Part shown: in pieces, positions 22,251 through 35,220 of the stretch
Numbering within the stretch: the stretch's first letter is position 1
How the letters are laid out: each line of letters begins with the position of its first letter
From: Morella rubra
Taxonomy: Eukaryota > Streptophyta > Magnoliopsida > Fagales > Myricaceae
Assembly: GCA_003952965.2 (NCBI GenBank)
Contig: CM025856.1
Span: forward strand, 16,504,816 to 16,568,815
Direction of reading: 5' to 3'
DNA length: 64,000 nucleotides
Notes under the pieces: model-generated
Databases searched by the model: none
Seen by the model: the letters and a program-made list of their open reading frames with translations, nothing else
What the model was told of the DNA's origin: nothing
Position numbers and translations under genes: made by a program

Positions 22251-23979
22251 TTGATTGAGCATTTTGCAGAGTTGCTAGGTTAAGATCAAGGCATTATTGG
22301 GCTCAGTAGAGGGACCTCGTTCCTACAAAAATAACCAAGTGTGAAGAGGAAACTTCCCCTTGGTGTCAGATTCAAGTTAGATCTTTTTTTTTTTTTTTTG
22401 TTTCTTTCTCTCTGTCATCTGTAAAATTCGTTAGATTGGAAGTCATACCTCATTTTGTCTTTAGCAATAGGCTATATTCATCAATAAAGGTATATCAAAC
22501 TTCTTTACTCGAAGGGACATCCTCTTTTTCTTCTGTCACGTTAACTCATCCAGTAAGACTAAAAGGCTAGCCTGGAAGTAAGTGCCACCTAGTAGGTCCT
22601 GAGATGACCAGGGCCTACTAGGGTAAGTTTACCCTATGGGGCCTCTGACACTTAATAAGAAGGGCCTCATATTACGTTCTGAGGAGACTCACCTCCAGGG
22701 GTGAGGTTTGACTAGTGGCCTCTTCACTTTTGGAGCATAGGGCCTCATTTGCTCTAGCGGAGCTTTTGCATTGGGCCTGGATTGGGCCGAAGCACTATAG
22801 GCCGATTATTTCTCCTCCATCAGTAGCCCCCCATTCTCCCAAGCAAGCTTATCGGTTGGGAGAATGTTATCAAACCACATGAGGCCTAATCCGGGCAACC
22901 CCATTGGAGCAATCTTACTCGTGAAGCTATTGTGGGATTTGTTCCATAATAACTTTTCAACCTCTAGTGATGAGACAGCTTGTCGCACCTTCTAGCGCTA
23001 GTATGGGAGTATGGGAGAACGTTATTGATGACTTTTTCAAGCTCATGAAGGTCAGCCAAAAATGTCCTGATATTGCCAGTTCATTTATAGCCCCCCATTC
23101 TCCCAAGTGTCTGTGTTGATGTTTTGCCCCTCCTTGTCGAGTGGAATCCTCGAGTGGAGAGGTTTGTAATAGCCCTACTAGAAAGTGAGAATCCTGACGT
23201 TTTATATCTGGGGGTGAAGCGTGCCTTTGGAGAAGAGGGTGATCTCCTCGTTGGAGACATATTGATCACCCGAGCTAGTCTCCTAGGCTGTCCCTGCACT
23301 ACTTACACCAAGTGCATGCTGAAAATGTTGAAGATGAGGGCCAGTAGCGATAGTTGGGAGAAGCTTGATGTTCTGAAAGTTAGATTAGGTCCCTTCGAGA
23401 TGCACTAGGAACGGTCTGGGGTGATTGGTGAGTTTCGGGATGCTTGGGGCTATGCGTCCTCTATTGAAGGAGGTGAGCCCTTCCATGCTCTCTAGTTTGC
23501 AGGGTGCCTTTGTCCATAGTTCTCGCAGTGTGGTTTTTGATTCTCGACTTCATCTCTAACTCTTTTGATGCTTCTCTTTGTCTACCTTGTTGGACGGCTA
23601 GGGAACTTCAGTTCTTTTGGGCCCCTGTAAATTCCTGCTAGTAAGTGTAATAGTTTATGGCTATTATATTTTTTTTAATCTATTTGCCATTGTAAAGGAT
23701 TTCTCAGAGATCAATGGACAACCTTATCTTTTGCTCTTTATTTTTTTTTTTTTTTTTTCTTTTTTTTTTTTTTTTTAGTCAAAGGTTTCCAACTGATCCA
23801 CTGAGCCCCCTTGGGGCACTAGGTGAGCGCTATGTGGGAAGCCCTCTTTCTGTCCACCTGGGTGGACTTTCTAGGCTATTTTGTAGCCAGTTCAAGGCCT
23901 ATGAGGGGTTTCCCACATGCGGGGGTTTATCCACGAGGCTTTCTTATCTTAAATGTGCAGACTTATAGTCTATCGTATG
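22251..23979. other. Unassigned stretch with a repeated AGCCCCCCATTCTCCCAAG block
   Basis: TAGCCCCCCATTCTCCCAAG occurs at about 22828 and again at about 23088, and a weaker version (TAGCCCCCTACTTTTGGGG) at about 26942. Such blocks are common in large plant LTRs, and this whole stretch, interrupted by the hAT insertion and resumed at 26862, may be an old LTR element. An open frame at 23124-23408 (GVKRAFGEEGDLLVGDILIT) has no family I recognise. Poly(T) tracts at 22383-22400 and 23740-23778 produce false phenylalanine-rich frames. Confidence 0.35.
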
Positions 23980-23987
23980 CTAAGGGA

Positions 23988-26853
23988 TAGGGGTGTTCAA
24001 AAATACTCGAGTCAACCCAGATCTGACCTGCTTTAACTCGATAGGGTAGAATGGAGTCAGATCCAGATCTGAAGTCGGATAGTTTTAATAGAAAAAAAGT
24101 AGTATTTGGGTCGGAGTTGGATATCCTAGTATAAACCCAATTGAATCCGACCTGACCCGAATTCTCCATTAACTTAAACTCTCATTTAAAACCCCTCCCC
24201 CTCCCTTCTTTGCGTTTCACCCCCTTCTTTTTTCATTCACGATTTCACACTCTCCCTTTCTAATCCCAGCCCCCTTTGAAAAAACCTAACCCTAACTAAG
24301 GTCTTTCTGTCGTCAATCTCCCCCCCCGGCCCAAGCCCCTGCCACTCGCCAATCACCTGTCGCTAGTCGCCTTGCATTACTTTCAAATTAAAAGAGTTAT
24401 CGTCGACTGTTGCCTACTGGACGTTTAGGCTTGTAAGCACCTACACAGCTTGATCATTTTTTAGTTTTCTGTTTACTCTTAAGCTAGCCGTTAGCAAATA
24501 AATGGATGAATTTATTATATGAATAAATTTCTTTTTAGTTTCTTTTTACATGTTCTGTGCTGTGACTCTTGATTGTTTTTTAGTTTCTTTGCTTCTGTCC
24601 CTTGTCTTCTATTATAATGGTTGGAATCTCGTCTTTATTTTGATATATGGTTGAATTTTCTCAGCAAATTAAAGAAGAAGTAATTGCCCTCACCTCAAGT
24701 CAGTGAAGTCACAGCCCTCGGTCCCTCAACCTCACTGCCCTTAGGTAATTTTTTAATGTTGTTTTCTTCATTATTAATTATTATTTGATTATAAAATACA
24801 TGTGTTGCTTGCTGTTGTTAATTTATTAGATTAATTTATTGAAGTTATTGTAGTTATTGTAGATATCGTATTGGTTGTTGCTACTTGCCTTGCTGCATTG
24901 CTGTTCATCTTTGCTCAGGTTAGTGTATACTTTGATATTTTATAAATTATTAATGAATATATATGGAGATTAGAGGTCAGGGCTTACTGAATTGGTGTAT
25001 TGGATTGTGTTGTGTTGGAGATTGGAGATTGGGTTGTGTAATTTGTGCTAGAGATTCGAGATTGGCTTCCTGAATTAGTTTACTTGATTGTGAATCTTGA
25101 TTGAATGATTTATGTTATATAATTTGTATATATGTTAGATTGAATGAGATAATCTTGTTGTTTATAGTGTTTAAAGTTGTGAAGTATTTCTGATCTAGAA
25201 ATTACTTGGTTGATATCAATTTGAAAGTAATTCATTTGTTAATACAATCTGCTTCTTTTTTTATCCTAAGCATAGAGACCTATTTTTTCTCTTTTATATG
25301 GAGTAATTCGTAGGTGGTTTCAGACATTTCAATAGAAAAAGACTTGTCGTTGGTTGGTAAAATATACCATTGATGATCTGAATTCTGAAGCACTTCAATT
25401 GGTTTGAAAATATATAGTTGGAATGCATAACGAGATTAGTGAATTGTGAAGTTTTACTCATATATGTGAAGCTTTTGAAAATAAGAGGACTATGAAGTTT
25501 TTGTTAATACATAGTTGTTAATTAATTATATTTGTAATGTATAACAAGATTAGTTATATATAAAACTTTTCATTAGTGATTTGTTTTTACCATAATTCTC
25601 TTTTAGCCATGATTAATACTCATATATGTTGCTTATATATATAACTGAAAACACCTTAAAAATTAATCTTTTTTATGTCATAATTTAATTTATAGTTGTT
25701 TATACTAGTTGCGGTATACATATGAATTATTGAATTAGTTGCTGAAAAATATGTTTATCTTTGCTGATTTGTTGCTATTTTTGTTGCTGATTTGTGATTT
25801 GGTATGAATTAATTGTTTATCATATTTGCTGAATTGGAGTGTATAATTTAACAGATGGAACAAATAAACTTTGATGATTCGGGTACCTCTAGTAGTGGTA
25901 CTATTTTGAATGATGTGAGTAATATCTTACTTCTAATATTGCACTTATTTGTTTCTCTTTTTATCTTACTTCTTAGCCTTTAGGTTCTAACATTAATTCA
26001 TTGTCTACAAGATGGAAAGCATTGTTTTTTTTTAGAAATTGGAATGACATTTTGCGTACTTGGGCTTTCCATATATTTGAATGGGGTTGTTTAATGTAAT
26101 TTGTTTCATTTGTTAGTTTGTAGAGACTAGAAAGTGACTTAGTGTTATTTTTATTTTTATTTATTTTATTATTTTTTTTTGTTATTTCTGTTAATTAGAA
26201 TTTAGAAGTGTGGAAGACCTTGTAAGTTGTATGTTTGGTTCGATTGACATGTGATCTATAGTTAGTAGTTATATACTTATATAATATATTGGAATGTGGA
26301 AATTTAGTTATAACTTATATACTTATATACTTATATTCGAATGGGGTTTTTTTTGGTTCGATTAGATTATATACTTGTAAAAAATCAATATTGCAATCTG
26401 CCAAATATAGTCTACTTTTGTGCCAAATATTATATAAAGCCGAATTGTGCAATCTGCAATAGTATTCTGTCTAATTTTTACCGTATATGAAATGGCCCCA
26501 TGCTAAATAAGGCTGAAATAATAGGTATATTCAAGCTCTATTTGAATATCTGGGAAAAAAAATATAAAAGCAGCCCATTAGAGAGCTTAAAACAGCTCTA
26601 AATCAGTCTTGGCCCAACTCAGAAAAATGGCCCAATTCGAATATATGCAAAAAAAAATTAAAAAAGCCCATTACAGGGGCCCAAATCAGTCTTGGCCAAC
26701 CTTCGAATCCGATCCGATATCCGAATCCACCAACTAGGCTGGATATATGGGTATTTCAAATTAGATTCGGATCCAAAATTCGGTATCCGAAATTTTGGGA
26801 TTCAGATTCAGATATGGGCGTTCCAAATCTAAAAATTTCGGTGCACACCCCTA
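23988..26853 (+). mobile_element. hAT-type DNA transposon (2.87 kb) with 8 bp target duplication
   Basis: The left end is TAGGGGTGTTCAAAAAT. The right end, inverted, is TAGGGGTGTGCACCGAAAT, so the terminal inverted repeats agree at 11 of the first 12 positions, and TAGGGGTG is a typical hAT terminus. The flanks are CTAAGGGA (23980-23987) and CTGAGGGA (26854-26861), an 8 bp duplication with one change. The interior has C-rich leader-like DNA (24180-24360), a long intron-like AT-rich region and one short coding exon (25855-25914). No transposase body is present, so the element is a non-autonomous deletion derivative. Confidence 0.85.
25855..25914 (+). CDS. Possible first coding exon of the hAT transposase
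   Basis: An acceptor-like TTTAACAG precedes ATG, and 20 codons (MEQINFDDSGTSSSGTILND) lead to a GTGAGT donor. A short acidic, serine-rich start ahead of a BED zinc finger is usual for plant hAT transposases. No downstream exon of the transposase is found before the right end at 26853, so nothing functional can be made. The reading is an inference from splice signals and position. Confidence 0.4.
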
Positions 26854-26861
26854 CTGAGGGA

Positions 26862-27070
26862 TAACGTCATTCACTTTTCTACCACGCACGCAACATAAGC
26901 ACTTCACCTCAAATTGTTGGTTGATCCATAAATGAGCCTTTATAGCCCCCTACTTTTGGGGTTCCTTTAAGAAGACCCCTTTTTTAGTTCATCATTTTAA
27001 CCTCACAGCTACTGGTTGTGGTCTTTTCGTTTCTTATGTCCTAGTTACCTTCTAATTTCACATTGTCACC
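26862..27070. other. Unassigned stretch, continuation of 22251-23979
   Basis: The target site resumes here after the hAT insertion. It contains the third, weaker copy of the AGCCCCC block noted upstream. No gene is visible. Confidence 0.3.
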
Positions 27071-27760
27071 ATGTCTAATGATGGCCCTTCCTGTCCCCTA
27101 CTTGAACTTTCCTCCGATATCATTCCATTGATCTTGTTCAGACTGGTGGATGCCAACCAGAGAGACTTGCTTTCTTTCACCCTTACGTGTCACCATTGTA
27201 AGGAATGGGCATACAACCCCACCGTATCGTGAAGGATTCGAGTAGAAAGGCTTCCACCTTTGAGCTAACAGCCCAAAACCTTTCGTTGAGGTCTTCAGCG
27301 ACTGTGGTTGAGTGATAACTTTGAGGCCATATTCCTGCAAGGGTTTGAGGAAGCACTAACTTTCAAGTTTGGTAGTCATGGCTATGCCGAAGTTGTGATG
27401 ATGATGATCCTCAGATTCAAGCACCTGGGGAGTTTCCGCAGAGCATACGCAGAGTGTATCCTCTGGGCCATGGTGAATGTAAACTTGAGCACCGCCCTGA
27501 TGATACTTTAGTTATAGCGATCTCGACTTCCCATGCTTCATTCCAAACAGAAAGAGCTAATGGATTTTGGGTCTTCGTGGCCACTAGTAAAGGAAGAGGC
27601 AAGGTGCCCAATATGTCTAGGTATGCTCTTTGCCTGGGTGACCTCTGCCAAGACCCCTCAGGCGATTGGGTGGAGATTTGGGATGAAACTCCTAAATTCT
27701 GTAACACTCTCTACACTGATTGTTGGGGTTGGTTTGAATTAACATACTTCCTTCATTGAG
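27071..27760 (+). pseudogene. F-box-like gene relic (tentative)
   Basis: ATG at 27071 opens 53 codons containing LELSSDIIPLILFRLVDANQ and RDLLSFTLTCHHCKEWAYNP, which resembles an F-box (L-P/S-x-D-x-I...L-x-x-x-C-x-x-W). A TGA ends it at 27230-27232. The same frame, with two more stops, continues as LSDNFEAIFLQGFEEALTFK and FRRAYAECILWAM (27308-27480), which resembles the segment that follows the F-box in a group of plant F-box proteins with Sel1-like repeats. A further frame (27454-27759) has no assignment. The F-box call rests on pattern alone, and the region may instead be part of an unrecognised retroelement. Confidence 0.3.
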
Positions 27761-27764
27761 GTGC

Positions 27765-28541
27765 GTTTCGCTACCTGATGTAATCACGTAGGACTAACTG
27801 CACTTTCTAAAGTTTCAGTTTGTACTTTTTGAGGCTGTGTTTTAACCATTTTCTCTATACCACTATTGTGGTATTTGATATGAATCTCGCCCAATGAAGA
27901 GATCCAACAACGAAGAAGGAACCCAAGATTGTTCTATGAACAGATTTGAATGGTAGACCTTGACCCGTTGTTTATGAAAACAAGAACCTCGATATAAGGA
28001 AGACGTCACAAACGGTAGTGGTAATCCGTTTGATAAGTCATTGGTGAACGCCACGGGAAATCCCGATAAGTTTGAATAGTTCTTCAAACAACCGAAGAGA
28101 AAAATATTCTCACTACTTTGCTGAAAAATCCAGATCTGCGTTTTCATTCTCTAGGTGCATATTTAAATGGCTGGCCACTACAAGGAAACTATTTAGGCGC
28201 CTAATTTAAAAGGCTTCATTACAAGGAAACTTCTTAAAAAGATCTATCCTAATTAAGGAAATAACACTGACTTGCCTAGCTGATCACACGCCTAACAAAA
28301 GGAAAGGAAAGCTTTGGCTATATTATCAGCCATACATGCCCAAAAAAGTCCAAACCAATAAAAGGAAAATTAAATGCCAAATTAATCTTAGCCTTGGCCA
28401 GATTCTTCTAGAACTTGAAATATGGTGACAATTCTTTGTTGCTCATGTGGATCATGCTCAATGGGTCTCCACGTATTTGTTTGAGCACATGTCTCTTGAA
28501 TTAATCCTTTGAGTACCTTTTTAAACTTCTTGCTTGTGCTC
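27765..28541. other. Gene-free stretch up to the second assembly gap
   Basis: I see no gene. The sequence at 27860-28150 looks like LTR or leader sequence, but I found no matching copy in the window. Confidence 0.35.
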
Positions 28542-28641
28542 NNNNNNNNNNNNNNNNNNNNNNNNNNNNNNNNNNNNNNNNNNNNNNNNNNNNNNNNNNN
28601 NNNNNNNNNNNNNNNNNNNNNNNNNNNNNNNNNNNNNNNNN
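28542..28641. other. Assembly gap (100 N)
   Basis: A run of exactly 100 N, the usual placeholder for a scaffold gap of unknown size. Confidence 0.99.
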
Positions 28642-29744
28642 TAATATAAATATGTGATGTAAGATGTAAAAATGATTTAGTAAAAAATTCTATTCACTCT
28701 TTGAAATCAGAAATTTGGTTAATTTTTGCTCATTTTTATCCTCCTTTTTCTTCTTGTGAATTTATGTTCTCAAATTTTTTTGTTCATCTTTTTCTTTCCC
28801 CATCAGGTCTTCCTTGGATGGTATTACACACATAGATCTCATAGTCATACACACATGTAACAGTAAGTTAAGAACTTGCTCATAGACGGTAAATCTAAAT
28901 TCACGCACACCTCTAAATACGGTTCGTCTAGTCAGTAAAGATTTATCCTTCTAACTATTGAGCTAGCGCTCTTGAGAGCCTAATAATACGTCTTTCCAAC
29001 TCACGCCAACTTAAACTCTAAATTTAATTACAATCTAAAGAAAAAGGAATCTATCTAACTCGTTGTCCGTATAATTTCATTTTTATTTTTCCTTTTCTTA
29101 GTGCACCATTAGCACTGAATTGGGGTCACTTGTAGAGTTCCTCACCCTCGTTTTTTTTCTTATATTGTATACAGAAATATATTTTCGCCAACTAGTCGAA
29201 AAACATTATACTTAAGTTTGGGAAAAACACGCCAACCCGAACGACAACTTATAATTATCGTTACCAAACAGTCCATATGTATATACCCAAACATAAGGAA
29301 AAAGGATTTGAACTTACCTCAAACCTTGATCGTGAATGGCTCAGCTGTGCAACCAAACATATACCTTCTTCATTCCAAATTACATAACTAAAAAGAGCCA
29401 TTAACTCTCACGCAGCAACGGGTAGCTCCCACGACCAGCCACCCGCGAGACTCACGTAGAATTTCCATAACCACCGAGGACCATTAGCAGAGCCTCTGAA
29501 GGCAACCTGCTGTTCACTATTTGGCACAACACCTTCATAGGGAAGTGGGAACACAAGCGAAACCACGCTCGCCGCGCCTCCTTTAACCACAACCTATTTA
29601 ACCGAGCCAGCCCCCCTTAAACCCCTGCCTACTGCCCACTGCCCAGCCACCCACCTGCGCCCAGCCCTTTTTTAAAAAAAAAAAAAAATACAGCGTGAAA
29701 CGCGCCCGTTTCACCCTGTTTTAACTTTTAATTCGTTTTTCTCC
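28642..29744. other. Upstream region of the 30404-33922 gene
   Basis: No coding pattern. It changes from AT-rich to C-rich at about 29400 and is the likely promoter-proximal flank of the downstream gene. I do not see a convincing TATA box close to the presumed leader. Confidence 0.35.
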
Positions 29745-29969
29745 CTCTCCCTCTCCCGACGCCCCTCTACCCTCCTCCCTCTCTCACAGTTGACAGTTCT
29801 CCCTCTCCAGACGGTACCTCCACCGCCGATTCCTCTCTGCCTCTCCGTGCCTTTCTCCTCCACCGCCGGCGCCGACTCTCTCTCCTTATCTGCCTCTCTC
29901 GGGATCTCTCTCTCAAGTCTCACTGTCTTTCTCTCTCTCCGGCTCTCTCTCTCAGCCTCCAGCCGCCAG
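29745..29969 (+). other. Probable 5' UTR exon, CT-rich
   Basis: A dense CTCTCC/CTCCAC tract with no ATG ends in a donor (GCCGCCAG/GTACTG, cut after 29969). The matching acceptor is CTCCTTGCAG at 30364, 39 bp upstream of the first coding ATG. CT-rich leaders with a leader intron are common in plant housekeeping genes. The transcription start cannot be placed from sequence alone. Confidence 0.5.
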
Positions 29970-30403
29970 GTACTGTGGGTGCACTGGGTGGTCGTGGTAC
30001 ACTGCATTGTTCAATTTGTTCTGCCTATTTCGAATTTAGCCGATTAGAATTTAGTCATCTAGGTCATAGAAATGCTGCCAACAAAGGAATATCACGGCGA
30101 AATTTATTTTGTAGATTATTTTAGAACTCGATTATTTATTTGAAAGCACAGTGTTAGAGGGAATTCAATTGACAGGAGCTTTTTATTTTTTAAGTAATTG
30201 ACGGGAGTAGTTTTTCTATTGAGGCTCAACACACAATACAACTCACACCTCTCATTCCACCACCTTGCACCTCTCACGGTGCGGATCGTCTTCACTTTTC
30301 TGCCTTCCTAGGGTTTATGGTTTTACAATTCCTTCTGATTTTCGTTTACTTCGTCTCCTTGCAGTCGGGCTTTGGAAGTAAAGGCAACAGAAAAAGTAAA
30401 ACA

Positions 30404-33400
30404 ATGTATAAGTCGAAGAAAGAAGCCGATAGAGGAGCACCCTCGGGGGACCCTACGGATACCAAGGAGGAACAAATGGACTTCAAGACGATCATGAAGG
30501 ACATTGAGCTTTTCAGTAATTCTTTTTACACTTTTACTCAGTTTACTTGCTTGCTCTTTACCCAAAATTGCATAGTCTAACTGCCCCCTTTTAACTTACT
30601 GCACCCATTTTATGTCAATTGAGTTTTCTCTTCTATTTAGCTCAAAATATGCGATATGCGACTATTAGTATCTTTTTTTTTTGTAGTGGGGTTATTGGCT
30701 TTGTTTATAAGTGATTAGTGGTTATTTTCGAATAATTGGTTAAGGCTATATGGAGATGTATATTGGACTTGTCTTGCTCAGGTTGTGCTCTGTTTTTGGC
30801 TTCTATTAACAAGCTAATCGACTCTGACATGATAGGATCAGTAGGTCGAGAATGTTTTACAACATGTCAAACTCACTTAGAATTTGGTTATGGTTGTAAA
30901 GATGGGACAGTGGAAATATGGAAGCGTGATTGGGTGTAGGTTTTTGAGTAGACGAACCTGATTCATTGGTGCTCCACCATTATTGAAATCACGCATCATA
31001 GGTTGTGTAGTTGAAATTTTTTCTTTGAGTTTTAGACACACAAAAGGAGCAAACATGAAAAATAAAGTGAAATATTGCAGTGGAGATAGTTTTAAAAAAA
31101 TCCTTGCATCGCTGGAATTTTTTTTATTATCCTCCATAGGCTAAAACTGGTTTAATGTTAATGACTAGAGTCCTTGCATCTCTACATCATACCTTTTCTT
31201 GTTTTCCCTTCGCTATCAGTTTCCATATAGGATTTATCTTTTCTTGTGAAATACATGAAGTTGGTATCATGTTGTCCAAGTAGATATTAGCAGGGAACTG
31301 TCCTTATGTCTAGTAATTGTGTTGAATCATGCTGGCTCAAGAGAATTTAAAAGACAAGTAATTATGGACTTAATTAAGCCATACATATCATTTGACTTTA
31401 TCATAAAAGTTATGCCCTTACCCTGTCTGTGAGATTCCTTATGAGGCTTTTGGGTTTGTTTCATTTGGAAGCTCTCTTTTTGTTGTGTTCAGTCCATCTA
31501 GGACAGGAGTATGAATTGCCTTGGAGACTTAGACGTACTTTGAAAATCACAGTTCTTGTTATCCAACCTTTTGCATTATTATATAGATCACTGAAAAGAT
31601 TAGTACGCAGCCCAATTGATAAACTTGGAAGTACCTGATGCAGAAATATGGTTATTTTTGGGATCATTTATTTTCAAGATTAGCTTTGGAACTGTCATAT
31701 TATCCGAACAATAGATGTTTCCTTGATGTGTAGAGAGTGGGAGGCAGTGGGCTATAATTTTCTTCTCTGATTAGTTACTTTAATGTTTGGAAAAATCTTA
31801 AGGAGGCAGGGTTGCTTTGAGTGGATAAATCATATTACTTCTATTGTGGTCTGGGAACGATTTTGAGGGGGTTGTGCTATTTAATTTGGCTATCTGGATG
31901 GAATGGATTGCTAAGATTTGGTGAAGACTTTCTAGCATGTTTAGGTGTGTGGGATTAGCCTCGTCTTTTAACTTCTTTTTGGGTTATTTTGACCACCGGT
32001 CTTCACAGATTGCCCCTTTGCTTCCTTTTGGGTTGATTGTTGGGATGGACACTTCGATGGCAGTTCCTTTAAAAATAGCGACCAGCTTTTGCTGGATGGA
32101 CTATGAGAAGCCATTTAGGGTTTTGTTTTGATGAAAAGGCTGATGGGAATGGAAATGGTATCAACGCCTTCTTAGAGTGCTAGAAGGCCTTAAAGAGTTA
32201 TCTCTTTGTTAAATAGTTCAATTTCTGAGTCGTTCTGTCTCTAAGTTTTTTGAACCAATTTGGAAAAGGCATGGAGGGAGATCGCTACATCATTCTCAAC
32301 ATTTATAACCTATGTGCCATTAGCATGGGACTTGGGAGTTTAAAGACATTGGTGTATGCAGGTCTTAGTGTTTGTTGCGATGATGTAGATCATGGGCTTC
32401 ATCAATGTATTCGTCAGTTCCAAAACACTAACCCTGGTGAAAGTGACAGCTTCCCTTTCTGGTCCCTTTCAAAAGGAATTCTCACCATTGTAGCTTGATC
32501 TGAATTTGCTATGAAGTTTTGGGACTGTTAGAGTCTAATGAAAAGTCTTAACTTAAATATCAGGGAAACAAAGAACTTCAGAACTACCTTGTGAAGGTAA
32601 ACAATTTTAATGAGGTACATGGACAAGTCTCCTCCCACTAGATTTAGGGGTAAGTTTTGCTGGATTCCCCTGATTGTTCTGTGTACAACAGTGATCCATG
32701 TGGCAGGGTACCTTAGTGTAAAATCATGCTCCCTCTATTTACGTTCATGAACTTCTAGTAGGGGGTTTCTAAAATGAGTCATTGCTATGTTAATGATCAT
32801 TGTAGTGTTCAAGCATGCTGCAATGGTGCATAAGGCGTTTCCAGTCTGGATGGCTTTAATTTGTGGAGACAGGAGGTGAGGGCTTTAGTTTGGCAGTGAA
32901 GGAAAGGCCACTCCTTTTTGTTCATGAAGATAGTTTTGGCAATATGAACTTTGGAGGGAAAAATATACACTGCCAATTATAGGTCACTTCTACATGTTGC
33001 TGCATGGGGTTCAGAGTTAGGTATCCAAGCCACAATTTTCATGCATCATAAAATAACTTTTTGTTTTGTTTTAGCGGTTAGAAAGATTGTAATTAGAACC
33101 TGGTAAACGTTTTTGTCATGATTGTTCAAATAGGATCCATAGTCTAGCTGAAAAATTTTAAGCGCATATTGTTGTGGTTCTTAACTTCTTTTTTTTTTTT
33201 TTTTTTTTCAAGTCTCGTCTTCTCATTTGGTTTGAATCTGATGTAAGGTAATGCCATTTCTCAGGCTCCTCACATATGACATGGAAAGAGAGAAAGGAAG
33301 TGGAGAACAGGAAGGTAGTTGATCTAGGCGGAAAGGTAAGAATCCTTTGCACTTTTCCCATGTTTGCTAGTAGCTATATTCAGTTTGCAACCGGGAAGTA

Positions 33401-33922
33401 GCCAAATGGTGAACACTGGTGAAATATTTTCATTGGCAGTGGCCCTATTATACATAGTTTAAACTTCCCAAATCTGTGCTTACCCTTGAAACAGCCTCCC
33501 AAGAAGCAGAGACTACCCCTAAGTGTGGCACGACCAATGATGAAGAAACAAAAGGAAAGAGAGCAGAAAATGCTAGAAGAGGTGATTGATTTCTTCGGTC
33601 ATCTTTTTTTAATGTTATGGGCATAAGTATTTATAGTTTTTCTGACTATTGCTACTTTTAGCGTCTGATTCTTGGGAAATTTGGAGGCAAGCATGGTGGC
33701 AATGCTAAGAGATCAGTGGGGAGACGCAAGCCTGAGGAAAGAGTTCTGAAAGCAAGCGAAGGACACTTCAGAAATGGTGTACTTGACGTAAAGCATCTGT
33801 TACGTCCGACTCCATCTACAGTAAATGATTCTGGTAGCCATAGGGTCACCAAAGGGAAAACTAAGGGAGGTGGAAAGAAGAATGGAGGTAAGAAAAAGGG
33901 TGGTAGTAGGAAGCGCCACTAA
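30404..33922 (+). CDS. Small basic nuclear-type protein, four exons (DUF4602-like, tentative)
   Basis: Coding exons 30404-30515, 33265-33335, 33495-33581 and 33662-33922 are all bounded by GT-AG and join in phase, giving 176 residues. The N-terminus is hydrophilic (MYKSKKEADRGAPSGDPTDT) and ends KTIMKDIELFS. Exon 2 reads SSHMTWKERKEVENRKVVDL, exon 3 PPKKQRLPLSVARPMMKKQK, and exon 4 GKFGGKHGGN, RVLKASEGHFRNGVLDVKHL and a Gly/Lys/Arg tail ending GGSRKRH. The lysine-rich tail suggests a nuclear or nucleolar protein. The pattern reminds me of DUF4602/C1orf131-type proteins, but that is recall, not a search. ATG 30404 is chosen because the upstream ATG (30317) lies in the presumed leader intron. 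Intron 1 is 2.75 kb. Exons 2-4 are duplicated at 44572-45229. Confidence 0.75.
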
Positions 33923-35220
33923 ATGCAAGCAAAATGGGAAAATCTTATCGATGGAAACAGATAAAATCAGTTTGTAGTCTAGGCCCTGTTCTCAGAGAAA
34001 TGAACTTGAGCCTTGCTCATTATTCTGTGTTTTTTTTTTTTTTTTTTTTTGCTCTGGGCTCTTCATTTTGGTTTAAATTTGAGCATTTTCCGTTTGCAAA
34101 CAAATTCTGTCACATAGTCTTTATCCATTACTTGAACTGGGCTAGGCTCTGAGACCCAATCAGAATATTCTTCGGGCTTGCTAGGGGATGTACGATCGGC
34201 CACACACTCTAATTCTAGGGGAGCATTGTCCTTCTCAATTCTGGATGCTCTAATATATATTTATATTAATGAGATCTCAATTAACCTCGCCTTCAAATAA
34301 TATCTAATATCTCCATATGCTGAGGAAGAAGGACCAGACAATGACACGAGAAGTAATGGCGGATGAAGATGGACAACTAGATGACCCTATTTTTTTTTTT
34401 TTTTTTTTTTTATCGAATTAGACTACCCTTTTGTATCGAAAACTGCAAAAGCAGCACTTCTTAGAACTGTAGAGCTTGGGTGTTGGTCTTGATCTCTTCT
34501 TTAATGCTTTAAAAGCAGCCCTTCTCCTTGTAACTGTTGAGCCGTGAAATATTTATTATGCGATATTATGAATATAGAAACGTAATACAATCACAAATGA
34601 ATCAGAAGTTTTTTCTTACCTATATGTCATCATAAAATCTTTGCGTGATAAGAGATTCTGCGTGAACCATGAGTGTTTGGAAACAGCTACATCTGGTGAA
34701 ACAATAATTGCTTCAAGTGGGAAGCCGGTCCCCTTTATCAATTTTAAAAATCCAGACATGCTTTTAAAATAATAGGATGGTAGGCAGCTCCTAATACTTT
34801 TTTTTTTTTTAATCAAATAGGCAGCTCCTAATACATTTGGATCTTTTGTTACCAAGACCAAAAAGAAAAGGACCATTAATTGTCGTGTAAACATGGAGAT
34901 AATATAGGACTATAGGTAATGTTTCAAAAGTTTTAGTAATACGTGATGGTAGGTAGTCATTGAGGACCCCATATGCAACTTCTCTTGAAATGAACGGGGA
35001 GATCGAACAGAGAAATCGTAATTGATGACACTATGGCAACTAGTGGACAGTGCCCATATCTCAAGATATAAAAAGACCTTCTTATTCTTATAAAAAGACC
35101 TTGGCACTCACATTACGTGTGGAGTCACTACTATATAGCCAGGGTGTGAATCCTCCTTATATCTTTCATTTTATATCCAAGGTTTAGGTAAGTTCAAAAT
35201 ATTTAGTATTTGCGACAACA
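32307..35220 (+). repeat. Segmental duplication, copy A
   Basis: From AACCTATGTGCCATTAGC at 32307 to TTTGCGACAACA at 35220 this segment matches 43598-47930 in direct orientation, about 11.3 kb apart. The match covers the end of intron 1, exons 2-4 and the 3' flank of the small basic gene. Differences are scattered substitutions, small indels, homopolymer length changes and large insertions private to copy B. The duplicated block appears to begin within intron 1, since nothing matching exon 1 occurs before copy B. Confidence 0.9.

Noticed and set aside
30317-30403. Upstream ATG (30317) as the start of the small basic gene
   Set aside because: The intervening CTCCTTGCAG at 30364 is a good acceptor for the leader intron starting at 29970, which places 30317 in the intron. 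The hydrophobic stretch it would add does not suit the rest of the protein.
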